DNA of 37,427 nucleotides. Origin: an uncultured Intestinimonas sp. Lineage in GTDB: Bacteria > Bacillota > Clostridia > Oscillospirales > Oscillospiraceae. The notes beneath the pieces are model-generated. The model had not been told where the DNA came from and searched no databases. It worked only from the letters and a program-made list of their open reading frames with translations. The DNA lies in contig NZ_CALXEE010000011.1 in assembly GCF_944387245.1 (NCBI RefSeq), forward strand, positions 1 through 37,427, in the 5' to 3' direction. Both the position numbers and the translations under genes were made by a program. Shown piece by piece: positions 1-8,481 of this stretch (positions are counted from its first letter, which is position 1; each line of letters starts with the position of its first letter).

Positions 1-125
1 CATGGTCCCGCGGCGCTTTTTTTATTCCTTAGGCAGATCGGCACAGGTCCCCGTTTCCCTCTTGTACCAGATCAGACAGCAGGAAATATACGTTTTACAG
101 ACAGGCGCTCCTTTCTCCTGTTCCG

Positions 126-779
126 TCAGGCCGCCTTTTCGTCAATAACAGCCCGAAGCGGTTCGTCCAGCAGGTCGGTGAAGGGCCGGTCCACGTACCA
201 CTGCCCCCGCAGCCAGTCCCCGTCCGGCGTGGAGATGCTCCAGCTGTTCCGACTCAGGTAGAAGTCCGCATCCCGTCCGTCGGAGAAGCTTACATGGAGG
301 GTGGTGATCTCCTCCGCCGGCTCCCCGTCGAACCACCAGTAGTTCCGCAGCTCCACGGCGCTCAGCTTTTTCAAAAAGTCCTTCGCCCCGCCACCATAAA
401 CCGTGACGGGTTCCCCCTCCGCCTTCACCTGCCAGCCTCCGTCGGGGTCCCATCGGAGGTCCGTAATGCCGTTCTCCCCCTCCACCCAGGAAGAGACGCC
501 GGAGATGGAGGACACCGGGTCCCAGCCGGGCAGCTCCTCCACCCGCAGGGTACGGAAATCGAAGAGCAGGAAGAGGACCAGCGCCGCCGCACACCCGGCG
601 GCGACGATTCCCTTCCACCTCCGGCACTGCCGGGCGGCCAGGCCGGCCGCCCCGAAGAGGAGCAGCAGCACGGCGATCAGGCACACGCCCACCGTCCGCC
701 GGGGCGGCGTCTTGCTGTCCCATGTATACAAATACCTGATGACCTCAAATACCAGCAGGAGCAGACACACATCCCCCAT
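126..779 (-). CDS. Hypothetical membrane protein
   Basis: I do not recognise the family. The N-terminal third is hydrophobic, with about three membrane segments (roughly residues 3-20, 27-47 and 56-73). A soluble, probably extracellular C-terminal domain of about 130 residues follows, rich in Trp, Asp and Gly, with beta-type patterning. The start at 779 is chosen because AAGGAG lies 9 bases upstream of it; an in-frame ATG at 809 would add ten residues but has only a weak ribosome-binding site. The next minus-strand gene (885-1454) is upstream, so the two may be co-transcribed. No catalytic motif is visible. Confidence is high that it is coding (long frame, TM pattern, good SD) and nil on function. 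Confidence 0.7.
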   Translation of the reverse strand: MGDVCLLLLVFEVIRYLYTWDSKTPPRRTVGVCLIAVLLLLFGAAGLAARQCRRWKGIVAAGCAAALVLFLLFDFRTLRVEELPGWDPVSSISGVSSWVEGENGITDLRWDPDGGWQVKAEGEPVTVYGGGAKDFLKKLSAVELRNYWWFDGEPAEEITTLHVSFSDGRDADFYLSRNSWSISTPDGDWLRGQWYVDRPFTDLLDEPLRAVIDEKAA

Positions 780-884
780 CCGGGAGGGCTCCTTCCACAT
801 TGCCCGCATGTTTTCTCGCCCCTCTCCCTCTTTTGTGCCTCCATTCTATCACGGCAAAGGGACCGGGGCAACGGCTTTCCGCCC

Positions 885-1454
885 TTAGAGCTCCTCCAGC
901 AGACGCCGGACCGTCTGGGCGCTCTCCCGGCTCTCCGCCGCCAGGTCCAGCCACAGATTGGCCAGATCGCCGTCCTCCGCCCGTGCGGCAGCGGACCGGC
1001 ATCCCTCCTCACTGCGCCGCTCGGCCAGATACCGCTCCCGGAGCCCCCCCATCACCGTGCTCTCCCGGCGCTCCCCTCCTGGGTTCTGGGGCAGATACCA
1101 CACCCCGTCCAGCAGGAAGCAGGCCACCGCCAGCCGCTTGCTCCTCCGCCGGGCAGAGGCGGCCAGGCCCCGGAGCTGCCGCCCCGCCGGCCGGTTCCCC
1201 ATCCGCCGGGCCAGGGCCTCGTAGGCCGCCGCCCCCGCCAGAGCCTCCCCCAGCGCCGCCCGCAGCTCCCCACACCGGCGCTCCATCCGCTCACCCGCGT
1301 CCGGCGCCGCCAGCGCCCGCTCCGGCGCCTGTGCCGGCAGCACCTCGATGGGGCTCTCCCCTCCGCCGCTCTCGGTCACCCGCTGCCACACCTGCCGAAA
1401 GAGCTCCCGCTCCTCCTGCGCCGCACCGCCCTGGGGCTTCTGCATCTCTTCCAT
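885..1454 (-). CDS. Hypothetical helical protein, possibly ferritin-like fold
   Basis: This 189-residue protein is almost entirely alpha-helical and very rich in Ala, Glu and Arg. Four long amphipathic helices can be traced (about residues 12-30, 55-90, 98-116 and 135-189). The size and helix layout recall rubrerythrin/ferritin-like four-helix bundles, but the ExxH metal-ligand pairs of those enzymes are not evident, so that is only a fold guess. AGGAGG (1463-1468) lies 8 bases before the ATG, fixing the start. It precedes the membrane protein at 126-779 on the same strand and is divergent from the Fe-S operon. No function can be assigned. Confidence 0.7.
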   Translation of the reverse strand: MEEMQKPQGGAAQEERELFRQVWQRVTESGGGESPIEVLPAQAPERALAAPDAGERMERRCGELRAALGEALAGAAAYEALARRMGNRPAGRQLRGLAASARRRSKRLAVACFLLDGVWYLPQNPGGERRESTVMGGLRERYLAERRSEEGCRSAAARAEDGDLANLWLDLAAESRESAQTVRRLLEEL

Positions 1455-1546
1455 GGATCACGCCTCCTAAATTCCCGTCTTTCGGTCCATACTATGCCCG
1501 TGGCCCTACGGCGTTTCCTCGAAGTTTAGGTCAGTGAAAGAAATAC

Positions 1547-1575
1547 TTGTAAATCAATCGGAATTATGGTAAAAT
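1547..1575 (+). promoter_or_regulatory. Sigma-A promoter of the Fe-S operon
   Basis: TTGTAA (1547-1552), a 17-base spacer and TAAAAT (1570-1575), with an extended TGG just before the -10. It lies in the gap between the divergent minus-strand gene and sufC, and predicts a leader of about 65 bases containing a short GC-rich hairpin around 1600-1622. Confidence 0.75.
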
Positions 1576-1648
1576 ACTGCCGTATCGGCGGCAAGTGCCC
1601 CAAAACCGCCGCCGGCGGTTTACAGAGAAACACAAAGGAGTCCTTCAC

Positions 1649-2380
1649 ATGCTGGAGATCAGGCATTTATCTTATCAGGTGTCCGACGAGTCCGGCGAGG
1701 AGCTGGGCATCCTCAACGATGTCTCCCTCACCATCGGCGAGCACAAGTTCGTGGTCATCACCGGCCCCAACGGCGGCGGCAAGACCACCCTGGCCAAGGC
1801 CATCATGGGCCTGGTCACCCCCACCGGCGGGCAGATCCTGTGGAACGGTGAGGACATCACTTCCCTCAATATCACCCAGCGGGCCCAGAAGGGCATCAGC
1901 TACAGCTTTCAGCAGCCCCCCCGCTTCAAGGGCCTGAGGGTCCGGGACCTGCTGGAGCTCGCCTCCGGCCGGGAGGGCCTCACCCACGACGAGGAGTGCC
2001 AGTACCTCACCCGGGTGGGCCTGTGCGCCGCCGACTATATCGACCGCGAGGTGGACACCTCCCTCTCCGGCGGCGAGGTCAAGCGCATCGAGATCGCCAC
2101 CATCCTGGCCCGCAACTCCGGCCTTATGATCTTTGACGAGCCCGAGGCCGGCATCGACCTGTGGTCCTTCGCCCGGCTCACCGACACCTTCCGCCAGCTC
2201 CACGACGAGCAGAAGGCCACCCTGATCGTCATCTCCCACCAGGAGCGCATCATCGACCTGGCCGACGAGATCGTCATGGTGGACCACGGCGTCATCACCC
2301 AGCACGGCGCCAAGGATGAGATCTTCCCCAAGATCCTGGCCAACACCGTGTCGGGCTGCAGCTATATGCACGGGGCCTGA
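1649..2380 (+). CDS. sufC: Fe-S cluster assembly ATPase SufC (SmsC type)
   Basis: Soluble ABC ATPase that powers Fe-S cluster assembly on a SufB/D scaffold; it has no membrane partner. In the 243 residues, Walker A GPNGGGKTT is at 39-47, the Q-loop around 88-89, the signature LSGGE at 139-143, Walker B with the SufC-typical DEPEAGID at 163-170, and the H-loop His at 197. The start is the ATG 8 bases after AAAGGAG (1634-1640); an upstream in-frame extension is discarded because it covers the promoter leader. It is followed by a single SufB/D gene. No sufS, sufU or sufD is adjacent, which is the arrangement described as the SUF-like minimal system (SMS) of anaerobes and archaea. Confidence 0.93.
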   Translation: MLEIRHLSYQVSDESGEELGILNDVSLTIGEHKFVVITGPNGGGKTTLAKAIMGLVTPTGGQILWNGEDITSLNITQRAQKGISYSFQQPPRFKGLRVRDLLELASGREGLTHDEECQYLTRVGLCAADYIDREVDTSLSGGEVKRIEIATILARNSGLMIFDEPEAGIDLWSFARLTDTFRQLHDEQKATLIVISHQERIIDLADEIVMVDHGVITQHGAKDEIFPKILANTVSGCSYMHGA

Positions 2381-2452
2381 AGGTTCGCCCCGTTTTCACA
2401 GACGGCCGCTCCACACCACATCCCCGCGGCCGAGAAAGGAAGCATTTGAGCC

Positions 2453-3370
2453 ATGGACAAACTGGAAGCCAAGCTCCTCAAAGAGATCGCCGATCTGGAC
2501 GGTCTCCCGGTAGGGGCCTACAATATCCGCAAGAACGGACAGTCTGACGGCCGCGTCAGCACCGCTCACATCGTCATCGACACCAAAACCGACAAGTCCG
2601 GCATCGACATCCACATCGCCCCCGGCACCAAGAAGGAGTCGGTCCACATTCCCGTGGTCCTCACCGAGACCGGCCTTACCGAGACGGTCTACAACGACTT
2701 CTTCATCGGCGAGGACTGCGACGTGGACATCATCGCCGGCTGCGGCATCCACAACTCCGGCTGCGACACCACCCAGCACGACGGCATCCACACCTTCTAC
2801 GTGGGCAAGAACTCCAAGGTCCGCTACTATGAGAAGCACTACGGCGAAGGTGAGGGCACCGGCGAGCGTATCTTCAACCCCCAGACCATCGTCTACCTGG
2901 AGGAGGGCGCCTCCATCAACATGGAGACCACCCAGATCCGGGGCGTGGACTCCACCAAGCGCTACACCAAGATTGTAGTGGGCGCCGGCGGCGAGGCCGT
3001 CATCACCGAAAAGCTCCTCACCCACGGCAAGCAGACCGCTGAGTCCGAGATGGACATCGTCCTGGCCGGCGAGGATGCCACCGGCCGGGTCATCTCCCGC
3101 TCCGTGGCCCAGGACCAGTCCCAGCAGGTCTTCTACCCCCGCATGACCGGCGAGGCCAAGTGCTTCGGCCACGTCCAGTGTGACTCCATCATCATGGGTC
3201 AGGCGAAGATCAAGTCCATCCCCGCCATCGCCGCTGAGCACCCCGACGCCCAGCTTATCCACGAGGCCGCCATCGGGCGCATCGCCGGCGATCAGATCCT
3301 GAAGCTCATGACCCTGGGTCTCACCGAGGAAGAAGCAGAGGAGCGGATTCTCAATGGATTCCTGCAGTAA
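2453..3370 (+). CDS. sufB: SufB/SufD-family Fe-S scaffold (SmsB type)
   Basis: Scaffold protein expected to pair with SufC and build nascent Fe-S clusters. At 305 residues it is much shorter than SufB of the full SUF system (about 470-495) and keeps mainly the beta-helix core and the C-terminal helical domain. Residues matching functional ones of E. coli SufB are visible: Cys243 in VQCDSI (equivalent to Cys405) and the His270-Glu271 pair in LIHEAAIGRI (equivalent to His433-Glu434). A further Cys cluster at 89, 97 and 104 is specific to this short form. The ATG is preceded by GAAAGGAAGC. The 72-base gap from sufC implies one transcript. The last 17 bases overlap the next gene. Confidence 0.9.
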   Translation: MDKLEAKLLKEIADLDGLPVGAYNIRKNGQSDGRVSTAHIVIDTKTDKSGIDIHIAPGTKKESVHIPVVLTETGLTETVYNDFFIGEDCDVDIIAGCGIHNSGCDTTQHDGIHTFYVGKNSKVRYYEKHYGEGEGTGERIFNPQTIVYLEEGASINMETTQIRGVDSTKRYTKIVVGAGGEAVITEKLLTHGKQTAESEMDIVLAGEDATGRVISRSVAQDQSQQVFYPRMTGEAKCFGHVQCDSIIMGQAKIKSIPAIAAEHPDAQLIHEAAIGRIAGDQILKLMTLGLTEEEAEERILNGFLQ

Positions 3371-3812
3371 GCCTATCCCTATTCCTGAGGACTATTTCCT
3401 GTTCCAGGACCCCTTTTCCATTTACAACCACATCAAGATTACCGGTCTCTTTGAGGATGGCACCTCCGAGGGGGAACTTACCATCCATCCGGACAGTCTT
3501 AATCCCTACGGCATCGTCCATGGGGGCTGTCTGGCCACCCTGGCCGATACGGTGGGGGGCACCGGGGTCTTTGCCGCCACCGGCAAGCCCTGCGTCACGG
3601 TGAACTACGCCTTCAGCTTTCTCCGTCCCGCTCTGGGCTCCAACAAGAAGCTCTACTGCCGAGCCGTACCTGAGAAGCTGGGACACCGTCTGTGCGTCTA
3701 CCGCCAGACCATTACCGACGACAACGGCGTAGAGGTGGCCAACGGCAACTTTACCTTCTATCTCTTGGACCACCCCATGAAGGACAAGTCCTCTCAGCCG
3801 GCGGAGTCCTGA
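3354..3812 (+). CDS. PaaI-like hotdog-fold acyl-CoA thioesterase
   Basis: A 152-residue hotdog thioesterase of the PaaI/4HBT group. The typical N-terminal segment leads to the N-x(n)-VHGG motif: His56-Gly57-Gly58 followed by Asp65, the active-site region at the start of the central helix. The strands after residue 80 follow the hotdog pattern. The family hydrolyses aromatic or aliphatic acyl-CoA; the substrate here is unknown. The start overlaps the end of sufB by 17 bases in another frame, so translation is probably coupled, and a perfect palindrome directly downstream ends the transcript. The link to Fe-S assembly may be purely transcriptional. Confidence 0.85.
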   Translation: MDSCSKPIPIPEDYFLFQDPFSIYNHIKITGLFEDGTSEGELTIHPDSLNPYGIVHGGCLATLADTVGGTGVFAATGKPCVTVNYAFSFLRPALGSNKKLYCRAVPEKLGHRLCVYRQTITDDNGVEVANGNFTFYLLDHPMKDKSSQPAES

Positions 3813-3821
3813 CCAAAACGC

Positions 3822-3851
3822 AAAATGGCCGCCCGTACGGGCGGCCATTTT
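3822..3851. terminator. Perfect 30-base palindromic bidirectional terminator
   Basis: AAAATGGCCGCCCGT is followed directly by its exact reverse complement, giving a 15-bp stem with A4/T4 flanks on both sides. It serves the sufCB-thioesterase operon and the convergent small gene at 3905-4096. Confidence 0.85.
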
Positions 3852-3904
3852 CCTGCGTATGCCGCGCTCTGCACAGAGAGCGCATCGTCATTCCTGTGTA
3901 CGCC

Positions 3905-4096
3905 TTACTCGTCCCAGTCGGCGTAGTCGTCAAACTCGGAGGGGTGGCAGCAGCAGGCTCCCTTCTCCGAAACCATGTCCTTCAGGCCGCACACAGCGCT
4001 GGTGATCTTATCCCAGTAGGCCACGACGCAGCAAATGGCAGCGGCCAGCGCCAGGGACCAGCCTACGATCTTCAGTACAAAACGGGCGACTTTCAT
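3905..4096 (-). CDS. Small Cys-rich single-pass membrane protein
   Basis: A 63-residue protein with a short basic N-terminus (MKVARF), one membrane segment at about residues 8-28, a short amphipathic stretch, and a tail carrying CCCHP followed by an acidic end (EFDDYADWDE). The start at 4096 is supported by GGAGGT at 4105-4110, 8 bases upstream; a longer frame starting at 4114 would begin inside that SD. The CCCH cluster could bind a metal or form disulfides, but that is speculative. It ends towards the palindromic terminator and is divergent from asp23. Short proteins with one TM segment and a Cys/acidic tail recur in clostridial genomes without assigned function. Confidence 0.7.
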   Translation of the reverse strand: MKVARFVLKIVGWSLALAAAICCVVAYWDKITSAVCGLKDMVSEKGACCCHPSEFDDYADWDE

Positions 4097-4180
4097 CCCA
4101 TCACACCTCCACATCTGAGTGTTATCCTTAGTCTACACGATTTTCGTGGAAATTACAATCATTCACCGCAACTTTTTCCC

Positions 4181-4209
4181 TTGTATTTATGGGAAAAATA
4201 GAATACAAT
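4181..4209 (+). promoter_or_regulatory. Sigma-A promoter of asp23-yloV operon
   Basis: TTGTAT (4181-4186), a 17-base spacer and TACAAT (4204-4209), in an AT-rich island (4115-4260) that contrasts with the GC-rich surroundings. The ATG of asp23 is about 45 bases after the predicted start. Confidence 0.75.
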
Positions 4210-4261
4210 AAATAGACCATAATTGGTGTATTCTGTCCTAGTGCTCCAAAGGAGGTACCAT

Positions 4262-4612
4262 ATGAGACTGGAAACAGAGAGGGGCGCCATCACCATCAGC
4301 CCCGATGTCTTCACCAACATCACCGGCGCCGCCGCCACCAACTGCTACGGCGTCAAGGGCATGGCGGTGCGCTCCAAGACCGACGGACTGGTCCATCTCC
4401 TGCGCCGGGAGTCCATGGCCAAGGGAGTCAAGGTCCGGTTCAATGACGATGATACCGTCTCCATCGAGCTCCACATCATTGTGGACAACGGCGTCAATCT
4501 CAACGCCGTCAGCCACTCTATCATGAGCGAGGTGCGCTATATCGTAGAGAAGGTCACCGGCGTCAAGGTCAAAAACGTGGACGTGTGCGTGGATTCCATG
4601 GTCATCGGCTGA
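4262..4612 (+). CDS. Asp23/Gls24 family envelope stress protein
   Basis: A 116-residue member of the Asp23 (DUF322) family. The family hallmarks are an N-terminal strand followed by I-x-PDVFTNITGAAA and, later, the segment reading SHSIMSEVRYIVEKVTG, then a short strand with V-x-VDVCVDSM. In Firmicutes, Asp23-type proteins sit under the membrane and are tied to the cell envelope stress response, and they are commonly encoded just before yloV/fakA, as here. GGAGGT at 4251-4256 fixes the start; the frame open upstream of it overlaps the promoter. A 40-base gap separates it from the next gene, so they form one operon. Confidence 0.9.
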   Translation: MRLETERGAITISPDVFTNITGAAATNCYGVKGMAVRSKTDGLVHLLRRESMAKGVKVRFNDDDTVSIELHIIVDNGVNLNAVSHSIMSEVRYIVEKVTGVKVKNVDVCVDSMVIG

Positions 4613-4652
4613 AGTCCGGCGGCCCATTCCGTCATAGAAAGGAACATTTGAC

Positions 4653-6329
4653 ATGAGAGGAACCATTGACGGGGCGCTGCTGGCGCGGATGGTCATCCAC
4701 GCAGCGGCCTCCATCAATTCCCAGAAGCAGCAGATCAACGAGCTCAACGTCTTCCCCGTGCCCGACGGCGACACCGGCACCAACATGGGCATGACCATTG
4801 CCACCGCCGCCGCCGAGCTGAAGAAGAAGGCTCCCGGCAACGTGGGCGCCGTGGCCCAGGTCAACGCCAACGCCCTCCTTCGGGGCGCCCGTGGCAACTC
4901 CGGCGTCATTCTCTCCCTTCTCTTCCGTGGCTTTGCCAAGGCCCTGAAGGACAAGGATACCGCCGACGGCGCCGACTTCGCCATCGCCCTGGACTACGGC
5001 GTGGCCACCGCCTACAAGGCGGTCATGAAGCCCGCCGAGGGCACCATCCTCACCGTCTCCCGCCTGGCCGCCCGCCGGGCCGCCGAGGCCGCCCGGGAGG
5101 ACCGCTCCCTGGAGTTCGTGCTGGACGAGGCCATCAAGGAGGGCCTCATCGCCCTGGATGACACGGTGAATCAGAACCCCGTCCTCAAGAAGGCCGGCGT
5201 GGTGGACGCCGGCGGCAAGGGCTTTCTGGTCATCCTCCAGGGCATGCTGGATGAGCTCCGGGGCGAGCCCATGCCCGAGGACACCGAGGAGGGCTCTGCC
5301 GGCGAGCAGAAAACCGACTACGCCGCCATCGCCGCCGAGGAGATCACCTTCACCTTCGACACCGTCTTTATCGTCCGCAAGGACGAGCACTACAACGGTC
5401 TGGAGGCCTTCCAGGCCTACCTCAACAGCGTGGGCGACAGCCTGGTCATCGGTGAGAGCGACGACGCCTTCAAGGTCCACGTCCACACCGACATCCCCGG
5501 CGCCGTGCTCAGCGAGGCTCAGAAGTACGGCACCCTGGAGCTGGCCAAGATCGAAAACATGCGCACCCAGGCCGACGACCTGGCCGCCGGCCGCCACATC
5601 CAGAGCACCGACGACCTGGAGGAGGACGACCACGGCCACTGTGCCGCCCCCGCCTCCGCCGCCCCGGAGAAGAAGTACGGCTTTGTCTCCGTCTGCGCCG
5701 GCGACGGCATCGCCGACGTCTTCCGGGACCTGGGCGTGGATCGGGTGGTCTCCGGAGGCCAGACCATGAACCCCTCCACCCAGGACATCCTCAAGGAGAT
5801 TGAGGCCACCCCCGCCGAGGTGGTCTACGTCCTCCCCAACAACAAGAACATCATCATGGCCGCCGAGCAGTGCATCCCCCTGGCCCGGGGCAAGACGGTG
5901 GTGGTCCTGCCCACCAAGACCATCCCCCAGGGCGTCTCCGCCATGCTCTCCTTTGACCCCGACGCCATCCAGGAGGACAACACCGACGCCATGACCCAGG
6001 CCATCCAGAACGTCCACACCGCCCAGATCACCTACGCCGCCCGGAACTCCGATTTTGACGGCTTCGATATCAAGGAGGGTGACTACCTGGCCCTGGCCGA
6101 GAACCAGCTCTTCGGCACCGACCGGGACCTCTCCGCTCTGCTCAAGCGCCTGGCCGAGGCCGAGCCCCAGCAGAACGCCGAGTTCATCACCATCTACTAC
6201 GGCGAGGACGTCACCGAGGAGCAGGCCCAGGGCGCTCTGGAGATCTTCACCGCCGCCTGCCCCAGCGCCGAGATCACCCTTCTCTCCGGCGGGCAGCCCG
6301 TCTACTACTACCTCATCTCCGCGGAATGA
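4653..6329 (+). CDS. DAK2 domain protein, YloV/FakA-like fatty acid kinase
   Basis: A 558-residue protein with the YloV/FakA layout: an N-terminal DAK2 (DhaL) ATP-binding domain, a middle domain, and a C-terminal DegV-like/DAK1-like part. The metal/ATP motif PDGDTGTNM (residues 37-45, with Asp38, Asp40 and Asn44) and the phosphate-binding stretch RGARGNSGV (about 78-86) are intact. An Asp/His/Ala/Pro-rich linker around residues 325-345 separates the halves. FakA phosphorylates fatty acids bound by FakB (DegV) proteins for phospholipid synthesis; no fakB is in this window, so whether this copy does that is inferred from the family. It is co-transcribed with asp23. Confidence 0.87.
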   Translation: MRGTIDGALLARMVIHAAASINSQKQQINELNVFPVPDGDTGTNMGMTIATAAAELKKKAPGNVGAVAQVNANALLRGARGNSGVILSLLFRGFAKALKDKDTADGADFAIALDYGVATAYKAVMKPAEGTILTVSRLAARRAAEAAREDRSLEFVLDEAIKEGLIALDDTVNQNPVLKKAGVVDAGGKGFLVILQGMLDELRGEPMPEDTEEGSAGEQKTDYAAIAAEEITFTFDTVFIVRKDEHYNGLEAFQAYLNSVGDSLVIGESDDAFKVHVHTDIPGAVLSEAQKYGTLELAKIENMRTQADDLAAGRHIQSTDDLEEDDHGHCAAPASAAPEKKYGFVSVCAGDGIADVFRDLGVDRVVSGGQTMNPSTQDILKEIEATPAEVVYVLPNNKNIIMAAEQCIPLARGKTVVVLPTKTIPQGVSAMLSFDPDAIQEDNTDAMTQAIQNVHTAQITYAARNSDFDGFDIKEGDYLALAENQLFGTDRDLSALLKRLAEAEPQQNAEFITIYYGEDVTEEQAQGALEIFTAACPSAEITLLSGGQPVYYYLISAE

Positions 6330-6352
6330 TCCCCGCTCCATAATAATGTATC

Positions 6353-6379
6353 AAGGGCGGCCGGAATGGCCGCCCTTTT
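6353..6379 (+). terminator. Intrinsic terminator after yloV
   Basis: AAGGGCGGCC, a 5-base loop, GGCCGCCCTT and further T residues. It follows the yloV stop by 23 bases and separates it from the aminotransferase-fold gene. Confidence 0.85.
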
Positions 6380-6415
6380 CCCTTTCAGAAAGAGAGAACA
6401 GGAGGTTTATTTCCC

Positions 6416-7609
6416 ATGTCCACCTATGACTTTACCACCCTTCGCTCCCGGCTCCATATGGGGGCTTCCAAATGGGGCCCCATGGAGAAGGCCGGCGTCA
6501 CCGATCCCGACGTGATTCCCTTCTCCGTGGCCGATATGGACCTGCTGGTGGCCCCTGAGATCGTCTCCGCCCTCCAGGAGGCCGCCGCCTTCGGCGTCTA
6601 CGGCTACACCGGCATGGACGAAGCCTTCCGCGCCGCCCTCATCGGCTGGATGGAGCGCCGCCACGGCTGGACCGTAGACCCCGGCTGGTTGGTGAGCAAC
6701 TTTGGCGTGGTCCACGCCGCCGGTCAGGCCGTCCAGGCCTTCACCAAACCCGGCGAGGCCATCGTCACCCAGACCCCCGCCTATCCCCCCTTCAAACGCA
6801 TCGCCGAGGCCACCGGCCGTCTCTTCTATGCAGATCCCCTCCGCCGCACCGACCACGGCTACGAGCTGGACCTGGACCACCTGGAGGACCTGTGTCGCCG
6901 CCCCGAGACCAAGCTCCTGCTCCTCTGCTCCCCCCACAACCCCACCGGCCGGGTGTGGACCCGTGAGGAGCTGGCGGCCATCGCCGACATTTGCCGCCGC
7001 CACGACGTGCTCATCTTCTCCGACGAGATCCACTGCGACTTCATCGCCCCCGGCCACACCCACACCGTCCTGGCCACCCTGGACGAGGAGACCGCCCACC
7101 GCTGCATCATGGGCACCTCCGCCAGCAAGACCTTCAACCTGGCCGGGCTGGCCACCTCCACCACCATCATCCCCGACCAGGAGCTGCGCCGGCAGTTCCG
7201 CGCCAAGACCGACGGCTACACCGGCGGCTTCAATGGCTACTTCGGCCTCACCGCCACCCGGGTGGCCTACGAGCAGGGCGAGCCCTGGCTGAGCGCCCTC
7301 ATGGAGCACCTGAAGGGCAACTTTGAGCTGTGCAAGACTTTCCTGGCCGACCGCTTCCCCTCGGTGTGGACGGCCCCCTGGGAGGGCACCTACCTGCTGT
7401 GGGCCGACTTCTCCTCTCTGGGTCTGGACCCCGAGGCCCAGATGCGCTTCATGCGGGACGAGGCCGGGCTGTGGCTGGACGAGGGCACCATGTTCGGGCC
7501 CGAGGGGACCGGCTTTGAGCGCTTCGTCCTGGCCTGCCCCCGCCACCACCTGGAAAAGGCCCTGGAGCGCCTGGACGACGCCGCCCGGCGGCGAGGGCTC
7601 CCCCGTTGA
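6416..7609 (+). CDS. PatB/MalY-type PLP-dependent cysteine-S-conjugate beta-lyase
   Basis: A 397-residue fold-type I PLP enzyme of the MalY/PatB group, which cleaves the C-S bond of cystathionine and related cysteine conjugates. Seen in the sequence: the N-terminal signature RLHMGASKWGP, PFSVADMDL, the Tyr-rich YGYTG, SPHNPTGRVW, the PLP-phenol Asp in FSDEIHCDF, the PLP lysine Lys238 in GTSASKTFNLAGL, and an Arg in the C-terminal domain for the substrate carboxylate. GGAGGT (6401-6406) precedes the start. The stop overlaps the start of the EamA permease (TTGA), so the two are translationally coupled; export of a thiol or amino acid by the permease is a plausible link but is inference. Confidence 0.9.
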   Translation: MSTYDFTTLRSRLHMGASKWGPMEKAGVTDPDVIPFSVADMDLLVAPEIVSALQEAAAFGVYGYTGMDEAFRAALIGWMERRHGWTVDPGWLVSNFGVVHAAGQAVQAFTKPGEAIVTQTPAYPPFKRIAEATGRLFYADPLRRTDHGYELDLDHLEDLCRRPETKLLLLCSPHNPTGRVWTREELAAIADICRRHDVLIFSDEIHCDFIAPGHTHTVLATLDEETAHRCIMGTSASKTFNLAGLATSTTIIPDQELRRQFRAKTDGYTGGFNGYFGLTATRVAYEQGEPWLSALMEHLKGNFELCKTFLADRFPSVWTAPWEGTYLLWADFSSLGLDPEAQMRFMRDEAGLWLDEGTMFGPEGTGFERFVLACPRHHLEKALERLDDAARRRGLPR

Positions 7610-8481
7610 GCCGCCTCACAGCGGACCCCCGGCTGGTCCTCTTCTTAGGCGTGCTGGGTGCCTCCTTCTCCTCCATCTTCGTCCGCTGGTCGGTGGCTCC
7701 CTCCCTGGTGACGGCCACCGGTCGCTTGGGTTGGACCGTCCTCCTGCTGCTGCCGGCTGTACTCCGGTCCCACCGGGCCGAGCTCCTGTCCTCCACAAAG
7801 CGGGACCTTCTGATGTGCGCCCTCAGCGGCGCCTGTCTGGCCCTCCACTTCTCCACCTGGTTCGAGTCCCTCAAGTGGACCTCCATCGCCTCCTCCACCG
7901 TGCTGGTATCCACCGAGGTCATCTTCTCCGCCCTGGGCTTTACCCTCTTCCTCCACGGCCGCATCCCCCGACTGGGGGTGGCCGCCATCGCTGTGGCCTT
8001 TGCCGGCAGCGTGGTGCTGGCTCTCTCCGACGCCGGAGGGTCCGGCGCCCTGGCGGGAGACCTGCTGGCGGTGCTGGCCGCTGTGGCTGTGGCCGCCTAT
8101 ACCCTCATCGGCCAGGTCCAGCGGGCCCGGCAGTCCACCACCGTCTACACCTTTCTCACCTACGCCTCCTGCCTCATCGTCCTGCTGGTGCTGGACGGTG
8201 CCACCGGCACCCCGGTGCTGGGCTGGGGCCTCCGTGAGGTGGGGGTGGGCCTGCTGCTGGCCGTTTTCTGCACCCTGCTGGGCCACTCCCTCTTCTCCTG
8301 GAGCCTGAAGTGGCTCTCCCCCGCCTACGTCTCTGCCGCCAAGCTGTGCGAACCCATTTTCGCCTCCGTACTAGGCCTGATTCTTTTCGGCGAAGGCATC
8401 GGACTCCTTCAGGCCGTTGGTGCCGTGGCCGTCCTGGCCGGCGTCCTCCTCTATACCAAGGCCGAGGGCCAGCATACATGA
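7606..8481 (+). CDS. EamA/DMT-family permease
   Basis: A 291-residue protein with ten predicted hydrophobic segments in two repeats of five (EamA fold), for example the pairs around residues 6-24, 32-50, 66-85, 92-110 and 117-135, repeated in the second half, which ends with a long hydrophobic segment and a charged tail. DMT-family members export amino acids, metabolites or nucleotide precursors. The start is a TTG that overlaps the stop of the upstream lyase gene (TTGA), with a purine-rich GGCGAGGG ahead of it; the next in-frame Met lies far into the protein. Substrate unknown. Confidence 0.85.
   Translation: MSRLTADPRLVLFLGVLGASFSSIFVRWSVAPSLVTATGRLGWTVLLLLPAVLRSHRAELLSSTKRDLLMCALSGACLALHFSTWFESLKWTSIASSTVLVSTEVIFSALGFTLFLHGRIPRLGVAAIAVAFAGSVVLALSDAGGSGALAGDLLAVLAAVAVAAYTLIGQVQRARQSTTVYTFLTYASCLIVLLVLDGATGTPVLGWGLREVGVGLLLAVFCTLLGHSLFSWSLKWLSPAYVSAAKLCEPIFASVLGLILFGEGIGLLQAVGAVAVLAGVLLYTKAEGQHT

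Noticed and set aside
29-141. Possible small minus-strand ORF with four Cys after the first gene
   Set aside because: The open frame has no ATG, GTG or TTG after its upstream stop codon and no clear SD. The rest of 1-125 shows no gene or terminator that I can support.
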